DNA from: Faecalibacterium prausnitzii
GTDB taxonomy: Bacteria > Bacillota > Clostridia > Oscillospirales > Ruminococcaceae
NCBI RefSeq assembly: GCF_003287405.1
Contig: NZ_PRLD01000009.1
Coordinates: forward strand, 1-64,000
Length of the DNA: 64,000 bases
Direction of reading: 5' to 3'
The translations under genes and the position numbers were made by a program. Positions 15,231 through 24,516 of this stretch are shown here, one piece after another. The notes beneath the pieces were generated by a model. It was given only the letters and a program-made list of their open reading frames with translations. It did not search any database and was not told the origin of the DNA. How positions within the stretch are numbered: position 1 is the stretch's first letter; the number at the start of each line of letters is the position of its first letter.

Positions 15231-16195
15231 AAACGCACAAAAATCATCTGCGCCTGCTGATCCTTCTGCTTCTTGTTCTGCTGGCCTGCGCGGGCTATAT
15301 GACAGTGGGTGTCCACTTTGAAAACCAAAAATTATTTGCCTACGCCATGCGCATCCGCACGCCCAAGCTGATCGCCATGCTCATCACGGCATTTGCCATT
15401 GGAAGTGCATCCATCGTGTTTCAGTCCATCATCAACAACACCATCGTCACGCCCTGCCTGTTGGGTATGGATCAGCTTTACTCGCTGATCCACACAGCGG
15501 TGTTCTTTGTGGCGGGTTCGGGCAGCTTTCTGGCGGTCAATGCCAACGCAGCCTTTGCGGTAGACCTCGCCATCATGGGGGCTGTTGCCACCGTGATCTA
15601 TAGCTATCTGTTCCAGAAAACGAACCACAATGTTCTGTACGTCCTGCTTATCGGCACGGTGCTGACCTCGTTCTTTTCCAGCATCCAGACGACCTTGACC
15701 CGTGTGATGGACCCCAATGAGTACGACACGCTGCTGACGGATCTGGTTGCCAGCTTTTCCAATGTCAATTCGGCGATTCTGGTACTGTCCGTTGCGGTTC
15801 TGGCGCTGGTCGCCTTTGCCTTTCGGAAAGAGCTTGCGCTGCTGGACGTTCTGACACTGGGCAAAGATCAGGCCATCAATCTGGGCGTGGACTATGACCG
15901 CTGCATCCGCCGGCTGCTGCTAGGGGTCACGCTGTACATTGCAACAGCCACCGCTATGGTCGGCCCGCTGGCATTTCTGGGGCTTATCATTGCTAACCTT
16001 TCCCGGCAGTTCCTGCGTACCTACCGGCACAGCCAGCTCATCACCGGTTCTGTTTTGTTCGGTATGGCTGTTCTGATCGGCGGACAGCTTCTGGTGGAGC
16101 GGGTGTTCGTTTACTCGGTTCCGGTCAGCGTGTTCATCACCGTGGGCGGCGGCGTGTATTTCCTGTATCTGCTGCTCACCCAGAGAAAGGCATAA
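15227..16195 (+). CDS. FecCD-type siderophore permease (YclO-like)
   Basis: A 322-residue polytopic permease, the second half of the import channel, with about nine helices (RIRTPKLIAMLITAFAIGSA, GPLAFLGLIIANLSRQF). ATG overlaps the stop of the first permease by four bases, showing tight coupling. It should form a heterodimer with the preceding protein and contact the ATPase that follows five bases later. Siderophore identity is not visible from sequence; petrobactin/catecholate type is suggested only by operon similarity. Confidence 0.88.
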   Translation: MKTHKNHLRLLILLLLVLLACAGYMTVGVHFENQKLFAYAMRIRTPKLIAMLITAFAIGSASIVFQSIINNTIVTPCLLGMDQLYSLIHTAVFFVAGSGSFLAVNANAAFAVDLAIMGAVATVIYSYLFQKTNHNVLYVLLIGTVLTSFFSSIQTTLTRVMDPNEYDTLLTDLVASFSNVNSAILVLSVAVLALVAFAFRKELALLDVLTLGKDQAINLGVDYDRCIRRLLLGVTLYIATATAMVGPLAFLGLIIANLSRQFLRTYRHSQLITGSVLFGMAVLIGGQLLVERVFVYSVPVSVFITVGGGVYFLYLLLTQRKA

Positions 16196-16199
16196 CACC

Positions 16200-16952
16200 A
16201 TGTTTGTAAAAGAGATCACCAAACGCTACGATGGCAAAGCCGTTGTCGATGGCGTGAGTTTTGAAATTCCGAAAGGCAAAGTCCTTTCCCTCATCGGTCC
16301 GAACGGTGCGGGAAAATCCACCGTGATGGGAATGCTGTCCCGCCTGATCGCACGGGACAGCGGTCTTGTGGATTTTGAGGGGACGGAGATCACGCGCTGG
16401 AAAAGCCGGGAGCTGAGCAAGCGGCTTGCCATCCTGACCCAAGCCAACAATGTCCAGATGAAGCTGACCGTCCGGGAGCTGGTTGCATTTGGCCGCTTTC
16501 CGTATTCCGGCGGGCGGCTGACCCAAGAGGACAACGAGATCATTGACCGCGCTATCGCCTACATGGAACTGGACGATTTTGAGGAGCAGTTCATCGATGA
16601 ACTGTCCGGTGGTCAGCGGCAGCGTGCCTATATTGCCATGGTCATTGCGCAGGACACCGAGTATATCCTGCTGGATGAACCGACCAACAATCTGGATATT
16701 TACCACGCAACCAACCTCATGCGTATCGTCCGCCGCCTGTGCGATGAGCTGGGCAAAACGGTGATCCTTGTTCTGCACGAGATCAACTATGCTGCGTTTT
16801 ATTCCGACTACATCTGCGCCTTCGTGGATGGAAAAATCGCAAAGTTTGGCACCGTGCAGGAAGTGATCACCAAAGAAAACCTGTCCGATATCTACAAGGT
16901 AGACTTTGAGATCATGCAGATCGAAGGCAAGCCTTTGTCGATATATTATTGA
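16200..16952 (+). CDS. Siderophore ABC transporter ATPase (YclP-like)
   Basis: A 250-residue FecE/BtuD-type ATPase: Walker A GPNGAGKST (about 33-41), Q-loop LTQ, signature LSGGQRQRAYIAM, Walker B YILLDEPTNNLD and H-loop LHEIN. The YSGGRLTQEDNEIIDRAI segment is typical of the YclP branch. It powers the two permeases immediately upstream. Confidence 0.92.
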   Translation: MFVKEITKRYDGKAVVDGVSFEIPKGKVLSLIGPNGAGKSTVMGMLSRLIARDSGLVDFEGTEITRWKSRELSKRLAILTQANNVQMKLTVRELVAFGRFPYSGGRLTQEDNEIIDRAIAYMELDDFEEQFIDELSGGQRQRAYIAMVIAQDTEYILLDEPTNNLDIYHATNLMRIVRRLCDELGKTVILVLHEINYAAFYSDYICAFVDGKIAKFGTVQEVITKENLSDIYKVDFEIMQIEGKPLSIYY

Positions 16953-16981
16953 TTTCAGTACTTTTTAAAAGGAGCATTCTT

Positions 16982-18010
16982 ATGAAGAAAATTTCTCGTC
17001 GTTCGTTTTTGACCGCTATGGCCGCTGTGAGTGCAGCGGGTGTTCTCGCCGCCTGCGGCGCTTCCTCCTCCACGGCAAGCTCCGTGGCATCCTCTGTGGC
17101 AGCATCCAGCGAAGCTGCCACTTCCTCGGAAGCTGCACCGGAATCGGTGACCATCAAGGCGTTCAACGGTGCAAAGGAGTTAGTGGACGTGGAAGTGCCC
17201 TTTGACCCGCAGCGCATTGCGATCCTCGACCTTGCTTCTCTGGACATTCTGGATGAACTGGGCGTTGGCGACCGTGTGGTCGGCACGGCATCCACCTCTC
17301 TGGACTATCTTCAGAGCTATGTCACCAATGACAGCATTGTGAACCTTGGCAACATCAAGGAAGCCGATATGGAAGCAGTCATGGCCTGTGAGCCGGACAT
17401 CATCTTTATCGGCGGACGCCTGTCCAAATCCTATGATGCTCTGTGCGAGATCGCACCCGTTGTTTTCCTTGCGACCGACGCCGAAAAGGGCGTTGTGGAA
17501 AGCACCCGTGAAAACGCCATGACCATCGCTTCTATCTTTGGTCTGGAAGACCACGTGGAAGCTTTGATGGCGGATTTTGACAGCCGCATTGACGCCCTGA
17601 AAACCTTTGCAGAGGGCAAGACTGCCATCGTCGGCATGACCACCAGCGGCAGCTTCAATGTTCTGGGCAACGATGGCCGCTGCTCCATCATCGGCAAGGA
17701 GATCGGCTTTGAGAATATCGGTGTGGATGCCAATATCGACACCTCGACCCACGGCAACGAGGCTTCCTTCGAGTTCATTGTGGACAAGAACCCCGACTAC
17801 ATCTTCGCAATGGACCGCGATGCAGCCATTGGCACCGATGGCGCACAGATGGCACAGGAGATCCTGGAAAACGAGCTGGTCAAGAGCACGGATGCTTACA
17901 AGAACGGCCACGTCGTTTATCTGGCACACCCGAATGTCTGGTACACCGCAGAGGGCGGCATTCAGGCACTGAGCGAAATGCTGAGCGATCTGGAAAACGC
18001 ACTGCTGTGA
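16982..18010 (+). CDS. Siderophore-binding lipoprotein (YclQ-like)
   Basis: A 342-residue extracytoplasmic receptor. The N-terminus KKISRRSFLTAMAA looks Tat-like (SRRSFL) and runs into a lipobox LAAC with the lipidated Cys near residue 25, followed by a Ser/Ala-rich linker. The mature part is a periplasmic-binding fold of class III (VPFDPQRIAILDLASLDILDELGVG; NPDYIFAMDRD). It captures the ferric siderophore and hands it to the upstream permeases. ATG at 16982 has AAAAGGAGC upstream. The operon ends in the terminator that follows. Confidence 0.9.
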   Translation: MKKISRRSFLTAMAAVSAAGVLAACGASSSTASSVASSVAASSEAATSSEAAPESVTIKAFNGAKELVDVEVPFDPQRIAILDLASLDILDELGVGDRVVGTASTSLDYLQSYVTNDSIVNLGNIKEADMEAVMACEPDIIFIGGRLSKSYDALCEIAPVVFLATDAEKGVVESTRENAMTIASIFGLEDHVEALMADFDSRIDALKTFAEGKTAIVGMTTSGSFNVLGNDGRCSIIGKEIGFENIGVDANIDTSTHGNEASFEFIVDKNPDYIFAMDRDAAIGTDGAQMAQEILENELVKSTDAYKNGHVVYLAHPNVWYTAEGGIQALSEMLSDLENALL

Positions 18011-18089
18011 TTTTTTCAAAATTCTTCTTGCAATTTTGAAAAAACTCCGGTATAATACCTTCCGTTAAGAATACAAAAAGCCGGCTTAC

Positions 18090-18143
18090 AAAGCGTGAAA
18101 TCCTGAGGGAAAGCTATCCCTCAACGATTTCACGCTTTTTTGT
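18090..18143 (+). terminator. Terminator of the siderophore operon
   Basis: AAAGCGTGAAATC pairs with GATTTCACGCTTT; an inner GAGGGA/TCCCTC stem lies in the loop; TTTTTG follows. Confidence 0.8.
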
Positions 18144-18163
18144 TTGCCCGAAAAGGAGGACCT

Positions 18164-19504
18164 ATGAACCCGAAAAACAAACTGGCGGAAATGCCCGTCC
18201 GGCCCCTGCTATACACTATGGCGGTACCGCTGATGCTGTCGCTGCTCATCCAATCGCTGTACAACATCGTGGATAGCATTTTTGTGGCGCGTCTGTCGGA
18301 AACGGCCTTGACTGCCGCCTCTCTTGTATATGCCATCCAGTTTTTGATGATCGCCATTGGCGTGGGCACTGCCGTTGGTCTGAACGCCCTGCTCTCTCGC
18401 AAACTGGGGCAGAAAAAGCCGGAGGAAGCCTGCCGTGCCGCCACCACCGGGCTGTTTCTGATGCTGGGTACTTCATTGGTGTTTACGCTGGTGGGGCTGC
18501 TGTTCTCGAACCAGATCGCTGCCGCCTTGACCAACGATCCCGAATTGCAGAAGCTGTGCCGGGAATACCTCTCGGTGAACCTTGTGTTCTGCTGGGGCAT
18601 CTTTTTGCAGACTTACGGACAGCGGCTCTTGCAAGCTGTGGGTGACACGGTGCTGTCTATGGTCTCTCTCATCATCGGCGCAGTGGCCAACATTATTCTC
18701 GACCCCATGATGATCTTTGGTCTGCTGGGCTGCCCGGCCATGGGAATCCGGGGCGCAGCCATTGCCACCGTCATCGGGCAGCTCATCGGCGCAGCGGCGG
18801 CGCTATGGTTCAACCGGGTCAAAAATCCGGTCATTCACGTCCGGCTGAAGGACTATCGCTTTTTGTGGCAGGATGTGGCCGACATCTACCGGGTGGGGCT
18901 GCCTACCATCGTGATGCAGGCCATTGGCAGCGTGATGACCTTTGCAGTCAACGGCATTCTGCTGGGCGTATCCTCCACAGCAGTGGCATTCTTTGGCATC
19001 TACTATAAGCTGCAAAACTTCCTGATGATGCCGGTGAACGGCTTGGGACAAGCGGCCATCCCGGTGGTAGGCTTCAACTACGGCAGCGGCCAGTCCGACC
19101 GGGTAAAGCAGGCATGGAAGGTGCTGCTGCCCACCGGCGTGGTGTTTGCCCTGTGCGGCACAGCGGTGTTCCTGCTGTTCCCGGCGCAGCTGCTGGGGCT
19201 GTTCTCTGCCAGTGACGAGATGCTGGCTTTCGGTGTGCCCGCTCTGCGCATCATCTCGGTGACCTTTCTGTTTGCGGTCCTCACGATTTTGTGCGGCTAC
19301 TTTGTCTCCGGTCTTGGCAACGGCGTGGTCAACATGATCGGCGGTGCGCTGCGGCAGCTGGTGGTATTGGTGCCCTGCCTGTGGCTGCTTATCCGCACTA
19401 TGGGCATCGACAAGGCATGGTTTGCGTTCTGGATGTCTGAGATTGTGGCCTGTGCTTACAGCCTGTGGGCAACGAAAAAAGAACTGCGAAACAAGGGAAA
19501 ATAA
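18164..19504 (+). CDS. MATE-family exporter
   Basis: A 446-residue, 12-helix MATE antiporter (LLIQSLYNIVDSIFVARLSETALTAAS; AAIPVVGFNYGSGQSDRV). It starts at an ATG with AAAAGGAGGA upstream, directly after the siderophore operon's terminator. It is not close in sequence to the other MATE protein of the window (11567-12967). MATE proteins next to siderophore uptake genes sometimes export chelators or drugs; here that is speculation. Repeat family A follows the stop. Confidence 0.9.
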   Translation: MNPKNKLAEMPVRPLLYTMAVPLMLSLLIQSLYNIVDSIFVARLSETALTAASLVYAIQFLMIAIGVGTAVGLNALLSRKLGQKKPEEACRAATTGLFLMLGTSLVFTLVGLLFSNQIAAALTNDPELQKLCREYLSVNLVFCWGIFLQTYGQRLLQAVGDTVLSMVSLIIGAVANIILDPMMIFGLLGCPAMGIRGAAIATVIGQLIGAAAALWFNRVKNPVIHVRLKDYRFLWQDVADIYRVGLPTIVMQAIGSVMTFAVNGILLGVSSTAVAFFGIYYKLQNFLMMPVNGLGQAAIPVVGFNYGSGQSDRVKQAWKVLLPTGVVFALCGTAVFLLFPAQLLGLFSASDEMLAFGVPALRIISVTFLFAVLTILCGYFVSGLGNGVVNMIGGALRQLVVLVPCLWLLIRTMGIDKAWFAFWMSEIVACAYSLWATKKELRNKGK

Positions 19505-19510
19505 GGCAAA

Positions 19511-19617
19511 ACAAAAAACAGGGTGCACCCCTGAATAGGACGCACCCTGAAAAATCCACATGCGATAGCGATATGTATAACAGGGCGTTCCCCGTCGGGA
19601 ACGCTCTGTTTCTCTTC
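19511..19617 (+). repeat. Intergenic repeat family A, copy 2
   Basis: Same order as copy 1 at 9921: hairpin CAGGGTGC..GCACCCTG, GAAAAATCCACATGCGATAG, CAGGGCGTTCCCCGTC, CTCTGTTTCTCT. It abuts the left end of the IS200-type element. Confidence 0.7.
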
Positions 19618-19620
19618 ATA

Positions 19621-20370
19621 TAGAAAACCACAAGCTATGCTTGTGGAAGAAAAGAGCCGTAGCGTTGAAACGGTAGAAAAAGAACCTCCTTTTGCTATAA
19701 TTAGAAGCGGGTAACGTCAACCGCATACTAAAGCAAAAGGAGGTTCATCCATATGGACGAGAAAAGTTTATCACATACGAGCTGGAATTGCAAATATCAC
19801 ATAGTGCTAGTACCGAAATATCGCAGGAAAGTGATATACGGAAAGCTAAGAAAAGATATTGGAAAAATACTAAGGACACTATGCGATTACAAGTATGTAG
19901 AGATAATAGAAGCACACGCGATGCCAGACCATATCCATATGCTTGTGTCGATACCGCCCAAACTTGCCGTAGCAGATTTCATGGGGTATCTCAAAGGGAA
20001 GAGTACGCTCATGATATTCGAGCGACGTGCAAACCTAAAATAGAAATACGGAAGGAGAGTGTTCTGGGCGAAAGGATATTACGTAAATACAGTAGGTGGA
20101 AATGAAGCCAAGATTCGCAAATACATTCAGGAACAAGAGTTCAACGATCAAATGTGCGACCAGTTGAGATTCAAGGAATACGAAGATCCATTCAAGAATG
20201 TAGCTGACTTCGATGACGACGATTCGCCAGAAGTGCCTACAGATAGTATGAGAAAGTAAAAGCGACGTCAGTGTGCGGTTGACGTCGCTCATTGTGCGCC
20301 TTTAGGCGCGGCTGGTATTATGGCCCCTATGGGGCCGTTCTGCAAACCCCGCGTTTTCACGCGGGGTTAT
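19621..20370 (+). mobile_element. IS200/IS605-family insertion sequence
   Basis: A single-transposase IS without terminal inverted repeats. Its ends carry the subterminal hairpins expected for single-strand transposition: CCACAAGC-TAT-GCTTGTGG at 19628-19646 on the left, and AACCCCGCG / CGCGGGGTT at 20345-20368 on the right. Further stems lie at 20261-20289 (AGCGACGTCA / TGACGTCGCT) and 20322-20336. Exact ends are not proven. No tnpB accessory gene is present. Confidence 0.75.
19753..20259 (+). pseudogene. tnpA: IS200-type Y1 transposase with in-frame amber stop
   Basis: Conceptual 168-residue TnpA interrupted by TAG at codon 97, where a Tyr codon would fit (ANLK-stop-KYGRRVFWAKG). The reading frame is unchanged across the stop. 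The HUH motif (MPDHIHMLV) is before it and the catalytic Tyr region (KGYYVNTVGGNEAKIRKYIQEQ) after it, so both parts are needed. AAAGGAGG precedes the ATG. It looks recently inactivated because the rest is intact; suppressor read-through cannot be excluded. Confidence 0.8.
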
Positions 20371-20375
20371 GATTT

Positions 20376-20422
20376 GGCAGGATGCAAGAAAACACGCTGA
20401 AAACTTTGGCGAAAAGAGAGAG
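20376..20422. repeat. Copy of the 47-bp segment found at 2778-2824
   Basis: GGCAGGATGCAAGAAAACACG then CTGAAAACTTTGGCGAAAAG matches the other copy with about seven differences in 47. Both are immediately downstream of the last gene of a minus-strand operon. Confidence 0.5.
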
Positions 20423-20441
20423 CTAGGTGGGCTCGTTTTAC

Positions 20442-22271
20442 TTATTTGTTTTTTACCAGCAGCGCCTGATAGGGCTCCAGCTCCACATCCGCCAGCCAGA
20501 CGGAAGTACCCTCCGGGGTGTGATACTCGCCGCCCAGAGCGTCCAGACTGGCCCCTGCCGGGTACTCGGTAAAGTTGAACAGTCCCACCAGCGTCTCCTC
20601 GCCGCGCTTGCGCACCAGTGCCAGCACACCGGGGTTGTGGCTGTCCCATGTGGTCACCCACGCATCCGGGGCAAAACAGGGGTCTGCCCGCATTTGGCGC
20701 AGCTGCTCCATGCCCTGCCACAAGGCGTTTTGCAGCGTGCCCTTCCGGGTGCGCTGCTTGGCGTCCTCCCAGTTGAATTTGCTGCGATGCAGATTGCGGC
20801 TATCCTCCACACGGTCAGGGTCGTTTTTGTAATCCCAGCCGTTGCGCTGAGCAATTTCATCCCCGCAGTTCAGCATGGGGAAGCCCTGCAAAAACGCCAT
20901 AGCAGTATGCAGCAGCAGGTCGCGCTTCACGGCATAATCCAGAGCGGTTTTGTCGTCCTTTTCCAGTGCCTGCTCCACGCCGCACAGGCTGGCGGTGGTG
21001 CCGCAGCTCCGGGCATCGCCGGTGGCGGGGTCGTAGTTGTACAGCTCGCCCTTTGCCCAGCTGCCGGGGAAATTGCCCTCGTAGAAGTGGTACAGGTATT
21101 CCTTGTGCTTCTGCGGGTCGATGCCCAGCCGGTTTTCCACCGCTTCGTCCAGACCCCAGCCGATGTCATCGTGGCAGCGCAGATAGTTCACGAACCAGCA
21201 GTTGTCCGGCAGGGCGTGGAGGGCATCCAGCTGTGCCTTCAACAGCCGGGTGTCCCGGCTGGCAAGGGCACCCCACAGGTTGACCATGGTGGACACGTTG
21301 TAGAGCATATGGCATTCCGGCTTTTCGGGCGTGCCGAAGTAGGCAGCCAGCTCCTTGGGAGCCATGACCACCTCGCCCTTGAGCACGACAGCGGGGCAGA
21401 CGCATTCCAATACCATGCGCAGCATCCGCACGATGGTGTGCACCTGGGGCAGATTGCGGCAGGTGGTGCCCAGCTGCTTCCAGATGTAGGGCACCGCGTC
21501 AATGCGGAACACCTCCACGCCAAGGTTGGCGAGATGCAGGATGCTCTTGGTCATGTCCACGAACACCGCCGGGTTTGCATAATTCAGATCCCACTGATAA
21601 TCGTGGAAGGTGGTCAGCACCCACTTGTGCATCTCCTCACACCATGTAAAGTTGCCGGGCGCGGTGTTGGGGAACACCTGCGGCACGGTCTGCTCGTACT
21701 GGTCGGGGATGGTGCGGTCCTCGTAGAGGTGGTAATAGGCCTGAAACCACGGGTCGCCCGCCTTTGCCGCCATGGCCCAGCGGTGGGTGCTGGCGGTATG
21801 GTTCATGACAAAATCCAGACACAGGCTGATGCCTGCCTTGCGCAGCTCCCGGGTCAGGTTTTCCAGATCCTTGTTGGTGCCAAGGGCAGAGTCTACGGTG
21901 TCAAAATCCTCCACCGCATAGCCGCCGTCGTTGTGGGGGTGGGGCATCTGCAAAAGGGGCATCAGGTGCAGATAAGTCAGCTTCTGCTCCTTCAGGTAGG
22001 GCAGCTTCTTTGCCAACTCTTTCAAATTTCCGGCAAAGAGGTCGGTGTACATGGTCATGCCGAACATATTGCCCCGCTTGTACCACTCCGGGTCGGCAGA
22101 GCGTGCCTTGTCCAGTGCTTTCAGCTCGGCGCTGCGGGCATTGTAGGCTTCTGCCATCTCCCGCTCCAGAACTTCCAGCCCTTCCCGGTTGTGGTACAGC
22201 TCCATAAACAACCATTCCAGCTCGTCCTTGTGCTTGGCAAACCGGGACGCAAATTCCTGTTTTGCTGCCAT
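20442..22271 (-). CDS. Amylosucrase (GH13), sucrose glucosyltransferase
   Basis: A 609-residue GH13 enzyme of the amylosucrase/sucrose hydrolase type, which splits sucrose, transfers glucose to an alpha-glucan and releases fructose. Catalytic residues are visible: nucleophile Asp258 (FRIDAVPY), acid/base Glu300 (LKGEV), and the HDD motif at 367-369 (YLRCHDDIGW); NHT at 157-159 is the first conserved GH13 region. An N-terminal helical domain precedes the barrel as in Neisseria amylosucrase. No signal peptide, so it acts in the cytosol. It follows fructokinase by three bases, which would phosphorylate the fructose released. Confidence 0.88.
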   Translation of the reverse strand: MAAKQEFASRFAKHKDELEWLFMELYHNREGLEVLEREMAEAYNARSAELKALDKARSADPEWYKRGNMFGMTMYTDLFAGNLKELAKKLPYLKEQKLTYLHLMPLLQMPHPHNDGGYAVEDFDTVDSALGTNKDLENLTRELRKAGISLCLDFVMNHTASTHRWAMAAKAGDPWFQAYYHLYEDRTIPDQYEQTVPQVFPNTAPGNFTWCEEMHKWVLTTFHDYQWDLNYANPAVFVDMTKSILHLANLGVEVFRIDAVPYIWKQLGTTCRNLPQVHTIVRMLRMVLECVCPAVVLKGEVVMAPKELAAYFGTPEKPECHMLYNVSTMVNLWGALASRDTRLLKAQLDALHALPDNCWFVNYLRCHDDIGWGLDEAVENRLGIDPQKHKEYLYHFYEGNFPGSWAKGELYNYDPATGDARSCGTTASLCGVEQALEKDDKTALDYAVKRDLLLHTAMAFLQGFPMLNCGDEIAQRNGWDYKNDPDRVEDSRNLHRSKFNWEDAKQRTRKGTLQNALWQGMEQLRQMRADPCFAPDAWVTTWDSHNPGVLALVRKRGEETLVGLFNFTEYPAGASLDALGGEYHTPEGTSVWLADVELEPYQALLVKNK

Positions 22272-22274
22272 GGT

Positions 22275-23207
22275 TCAGCCCTCCACTTCTGCAAGGGTGG
22301 GCATGGCGGGGATAGCACCATGGCGGCTGGTGGTGATGCTGGCCGCTTTGTTGGCAAAAGCCAGAATGCCTTCCAGCTTGTCCACGGTCAGGGTGTCCAG
22401 CTCCTCCTTGCAGAGCTTGGACAGAGCAGCCCCAAAGAAGGTATCGCCTGCGCCGTTGGTGTCGCCCACCTTGCAGGGAACGCCAGCCACATGACCGGTC
22501 TTGTCCCCAAAGCGGTAGAATACGCCGTTTGCACCCAAGGTGACAAAAATCAGCCGGATGCCGTTCTGTGCCAGCTGTGCCGTGCCGCTTTCGCAGTCGG
22601 TGGTGCCGGTGAGCAGGGGCAGCTCCTCATCGGACACTTTCAGGATATCCACCAGCGGCAGGGGAGCTTTCATCTGGGCAATGGCGTCCTCTTTGTTCTT
22701 CCAGAGGTTGGCACGGTAGTTGGGGTCATAAGTAATGACAGCACCCAGCTTTTTGGCACGGGCGGCAGCGTCCAGCGTAGCGGTGCGGGAGGGGTCGGCG
22801 GTCAGGCTGACAGAGCCGAAGTGGACGATTTTGGCAGCTTTCAGAGCCTCGTCCGAAATGTCCTCTTTGCTCAGCATCACGTCAGCGTTAGCACTGCGGT
22901 AGAAGCTGAAATCCCGCTCGCCGGTGGCATCCACCGACACGACTGCCATGGTGGTGGGGTGGTCTGCATCCACCGCCATGCCGGAAACGTCCACCTTGTT
23001 TTCTGCCAGAACCTCTTTCAGGTAGCGGCCAAAGGCGTCCGCACCCACCTTGCCGATAAAGGCGGTCTGTGCGCCCAGTCTGGAAGCAGCCACCGCCAGA
23101 TTGGCCGGTGCACCGCCGGGGTTTGCGGCAAACTGAGGAATGCCGCGCGCATCCTTGCCGGTCTGGGTCAGGTCGATCAAAACTTCACCAATCGTTAAAA
23201 TGTCCAT
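22275..23207 (-). CDS. scrK: Fructokinase (PfkB family)
   Basis: A 310-residue ribokinase/PfkB-family sugar kinase: GEVLIDL start, GGAPANLAVAASRLG substrate loop, FIGKVGADAFG, YDPNYR, and the catalytic GDTNGAGDTFFGA with the anion hole and base Asp. Closest in style to fructokinases of sucrose loci. ATG follows AAGGAGAAGTATC. Located between a membrane protein and amylosucrase in one operon under the LacI-type regulator; it feeds fructose-6-phosphate to glycolysis. Confidence 0.9.
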   Translation of the reverse strand: MDILTIGEVLIDLTQTGKDARGIPQFAANPGGAPANLAVAASRLGAQTAFIGKVGADAFGRYLKEVLAENKVDVSGMAVDADHPTTMAVVSVDATGERDFSFYRSANADVMLSKEDISDEALKAAKIVHFGSVSLTADPSRTATLDAAARAKKLGAVITYDPNYRANLWKNKEDAIAQMKAPLPLVDILKVSDEELPLLTGTTDCESGTAQLAQNGIRLIFVTLGANGVFYRFGDKTGHVAGVPCKVGDTNGAGDTFFGAALSKLCKEELDTLTVDKLEGILAFANKAASITTSRHGAIPAMPTLAEVEG

Positions 23208-23243
23208 GATACTTCTCCTTATTCATGATGTGAAACCCAACGA

Positions 23244-23861
23244 TTACCGCTGGAACAGATAATGAATGTAAGCGGCTGCACGCTCCGGGTGCGGTGCATT
23301 CTGCACCACCCCAAGATAGACCCTGCCAGAAAAACCTGCCTGCCTGACAAACGGCGTGTCCGAAATATCCAGCACGGTCCCACCGGCGTTCAGACCCGAC
23401 AGTGCACTGAAAGACGCATCCAGCGTCCGCAGATCGAGAAAATAATCATCTGCCAACAGTCGATCCCGTGCATATTCGTCCATCAGAACAACATCTAACC
23501 GCTGGGCACTGACTGCACCCAGCAGCTTCATCTCCGAAGCATATACATACTGCTCCTCTGCGCGTTCGCTTTCGCTGAGCAGCAAGCCGGACAGCAGATC
23601 GACCTGTTGCTTTTTGGTCAGACCCTGCGCCTCGGCAAAGCCGGTGGTAAGCTGTTCCGTCAGATCAGACCCGGCAGTGATATTTACCAGACCAAGGTAA
23701 AGCACATCCTCTTTTTTCGTCACATGACGGTAGGCTGCATAGCCAAGGATATAGACGATGATGAGCACGATCGCAATGGGCAGCTTGTAATATGCCCAGA
23801 TGTGCTCCCACTTTTTGCACCCATGGAGGGAGCGGAGCGTATCCCGGTCAGTTTTTGTCAT
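23244..23861 (-). CDS. Single-helix membrane protein of unknown function
   Basis: About 205 residues: a short cytosolic N-terminus, one hydrophobic helix (LPIAIVLIIVYILGYAAY), and an outside domain of about 150 residues with alternating strands and helices (RLDVVLMDEYARDRLLADDYF), faintly like a substrate-binding protein lobe. I do not recognise the family; such proteins sit beside YesL genes in several Firmicutes sugar loci. ATG at 23861 has GAGGA upstream and overlaps the end of the YesL-like gene by 14 bases. It may be a scaffold or sensor for the ABC importer (inference). Confidence 0.6.
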   Translation of the reverse strand: MTKTDRDTLRSLHGCKKWEHIWAYYKLPIAIVLIIVYILGYAAYRHVTKKEDVLYLGLVNITAGSDLTEQLTTGFAEAQGLTKKQQVDLLSGLLLSESERAEEQYVYASEMKLLGAVSAQRLDVVLMDEYARDRLLADDYFLDLRTLDASFSALSGLNAGGTVLDISDTPFVRQAGFSGRVYLGVVQNAPHPERAAAYIHYLFQR

Positions 23862-24498
23862 GGTCGTATTCCTCGTGTACTGCATCAGGGTCTCCACCGA
23901 TCAGATAGAGGATCCGAAGCATCAGAAAGGAGCAGAGCATGGCGCACAAGCCCATGCCCAGCAGGAATGCAGGCGTGAACACAAACACAATGACGTACCC
24001 CATGATGCCATAGATCGCCGCCATCAGCAGGGTGCAAAACAGATACCGGACACCCACGAGAAGCGCTGTTTTCAGGATGCCGAAGGTGGTGTTTTCAAAC
24101 CGTGCCAGCAGAGGAAAGGCATACAGCAGAACGATGCCGTACAGAACTGCCGCACCAATAAGCACTGCAGTGAGCAGCGTCCAGAAAATGTTTTCGCTCC
24201 ACATTCGGCGCAGCACAAAGCCATCCACAGCCAGAAAACTGCCGACTGCCAGCAGGATAAGCCAGAGTTTTGTGGCGGGCTTAAAATTTTCCCGGAACGC
24301 CTTAAAAAACATCCGGGTCAGACCATCGTCCCGATCTTCCGCCATTTTGAGCGTGACGTAGAACAATGCGGTCGTAGAAGCCCCTATGGTAACGATGGGC
24401 AGGCTGCACACGAGCCATAAGATGTTCAGGTAAGCACTGTAAGTCAATTTCGTCAGCACAGCAAACAGCGGCTTGTCCGTATTGAACAGATCACGCAT
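23848..24498 (-). CDS. YesL-family (DUF624) membrane protein
   Basis: A 216-residue protein with about five helices beginning with LTYSAYLNILWLVCSLPIVTIGASTTALFY, which is the signature of YesL/DUF624. This family occurs next to CUT1-type oligosaccharide ABC transporters without a known biochemical role. It lies 18 bases after the LacI-type regulator and overlaps the next gene. Confidence 0.85.
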   Translation of the reverse strand: MRDLFNTDKPLFAVLTKLTYSAYLNILWLVCSLPIVTIGASTTALFYVTLKMAEDRDDGLTRMFFKAFRENFKPATKLWLILLAVGSFLAVDGFVLRRMWSENIFWTLLTAVLIGAAVLYGIVLLYAFPLLARFENTTFGILKTALLVGVRYLFCTLLMAAIYGIMGYVIVFVFTPAFLLGMGLCAMLCSFLMLRILYLIGGDPDAVHEEYDHDKN

Positions 24499-24516
24499 GG
24501 GAGGTTCTCCTTTCGC

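Noticed and set aside
20427-23198. A 923-codon open frame on the plus strand
   Set aside because: It is exactly antisense to the amylosucrase and fructokinase genes, has Gln/His/Gly-rich nonsense composition and no ribosome site; GC-rich codon bias on the other strand keeps it open.
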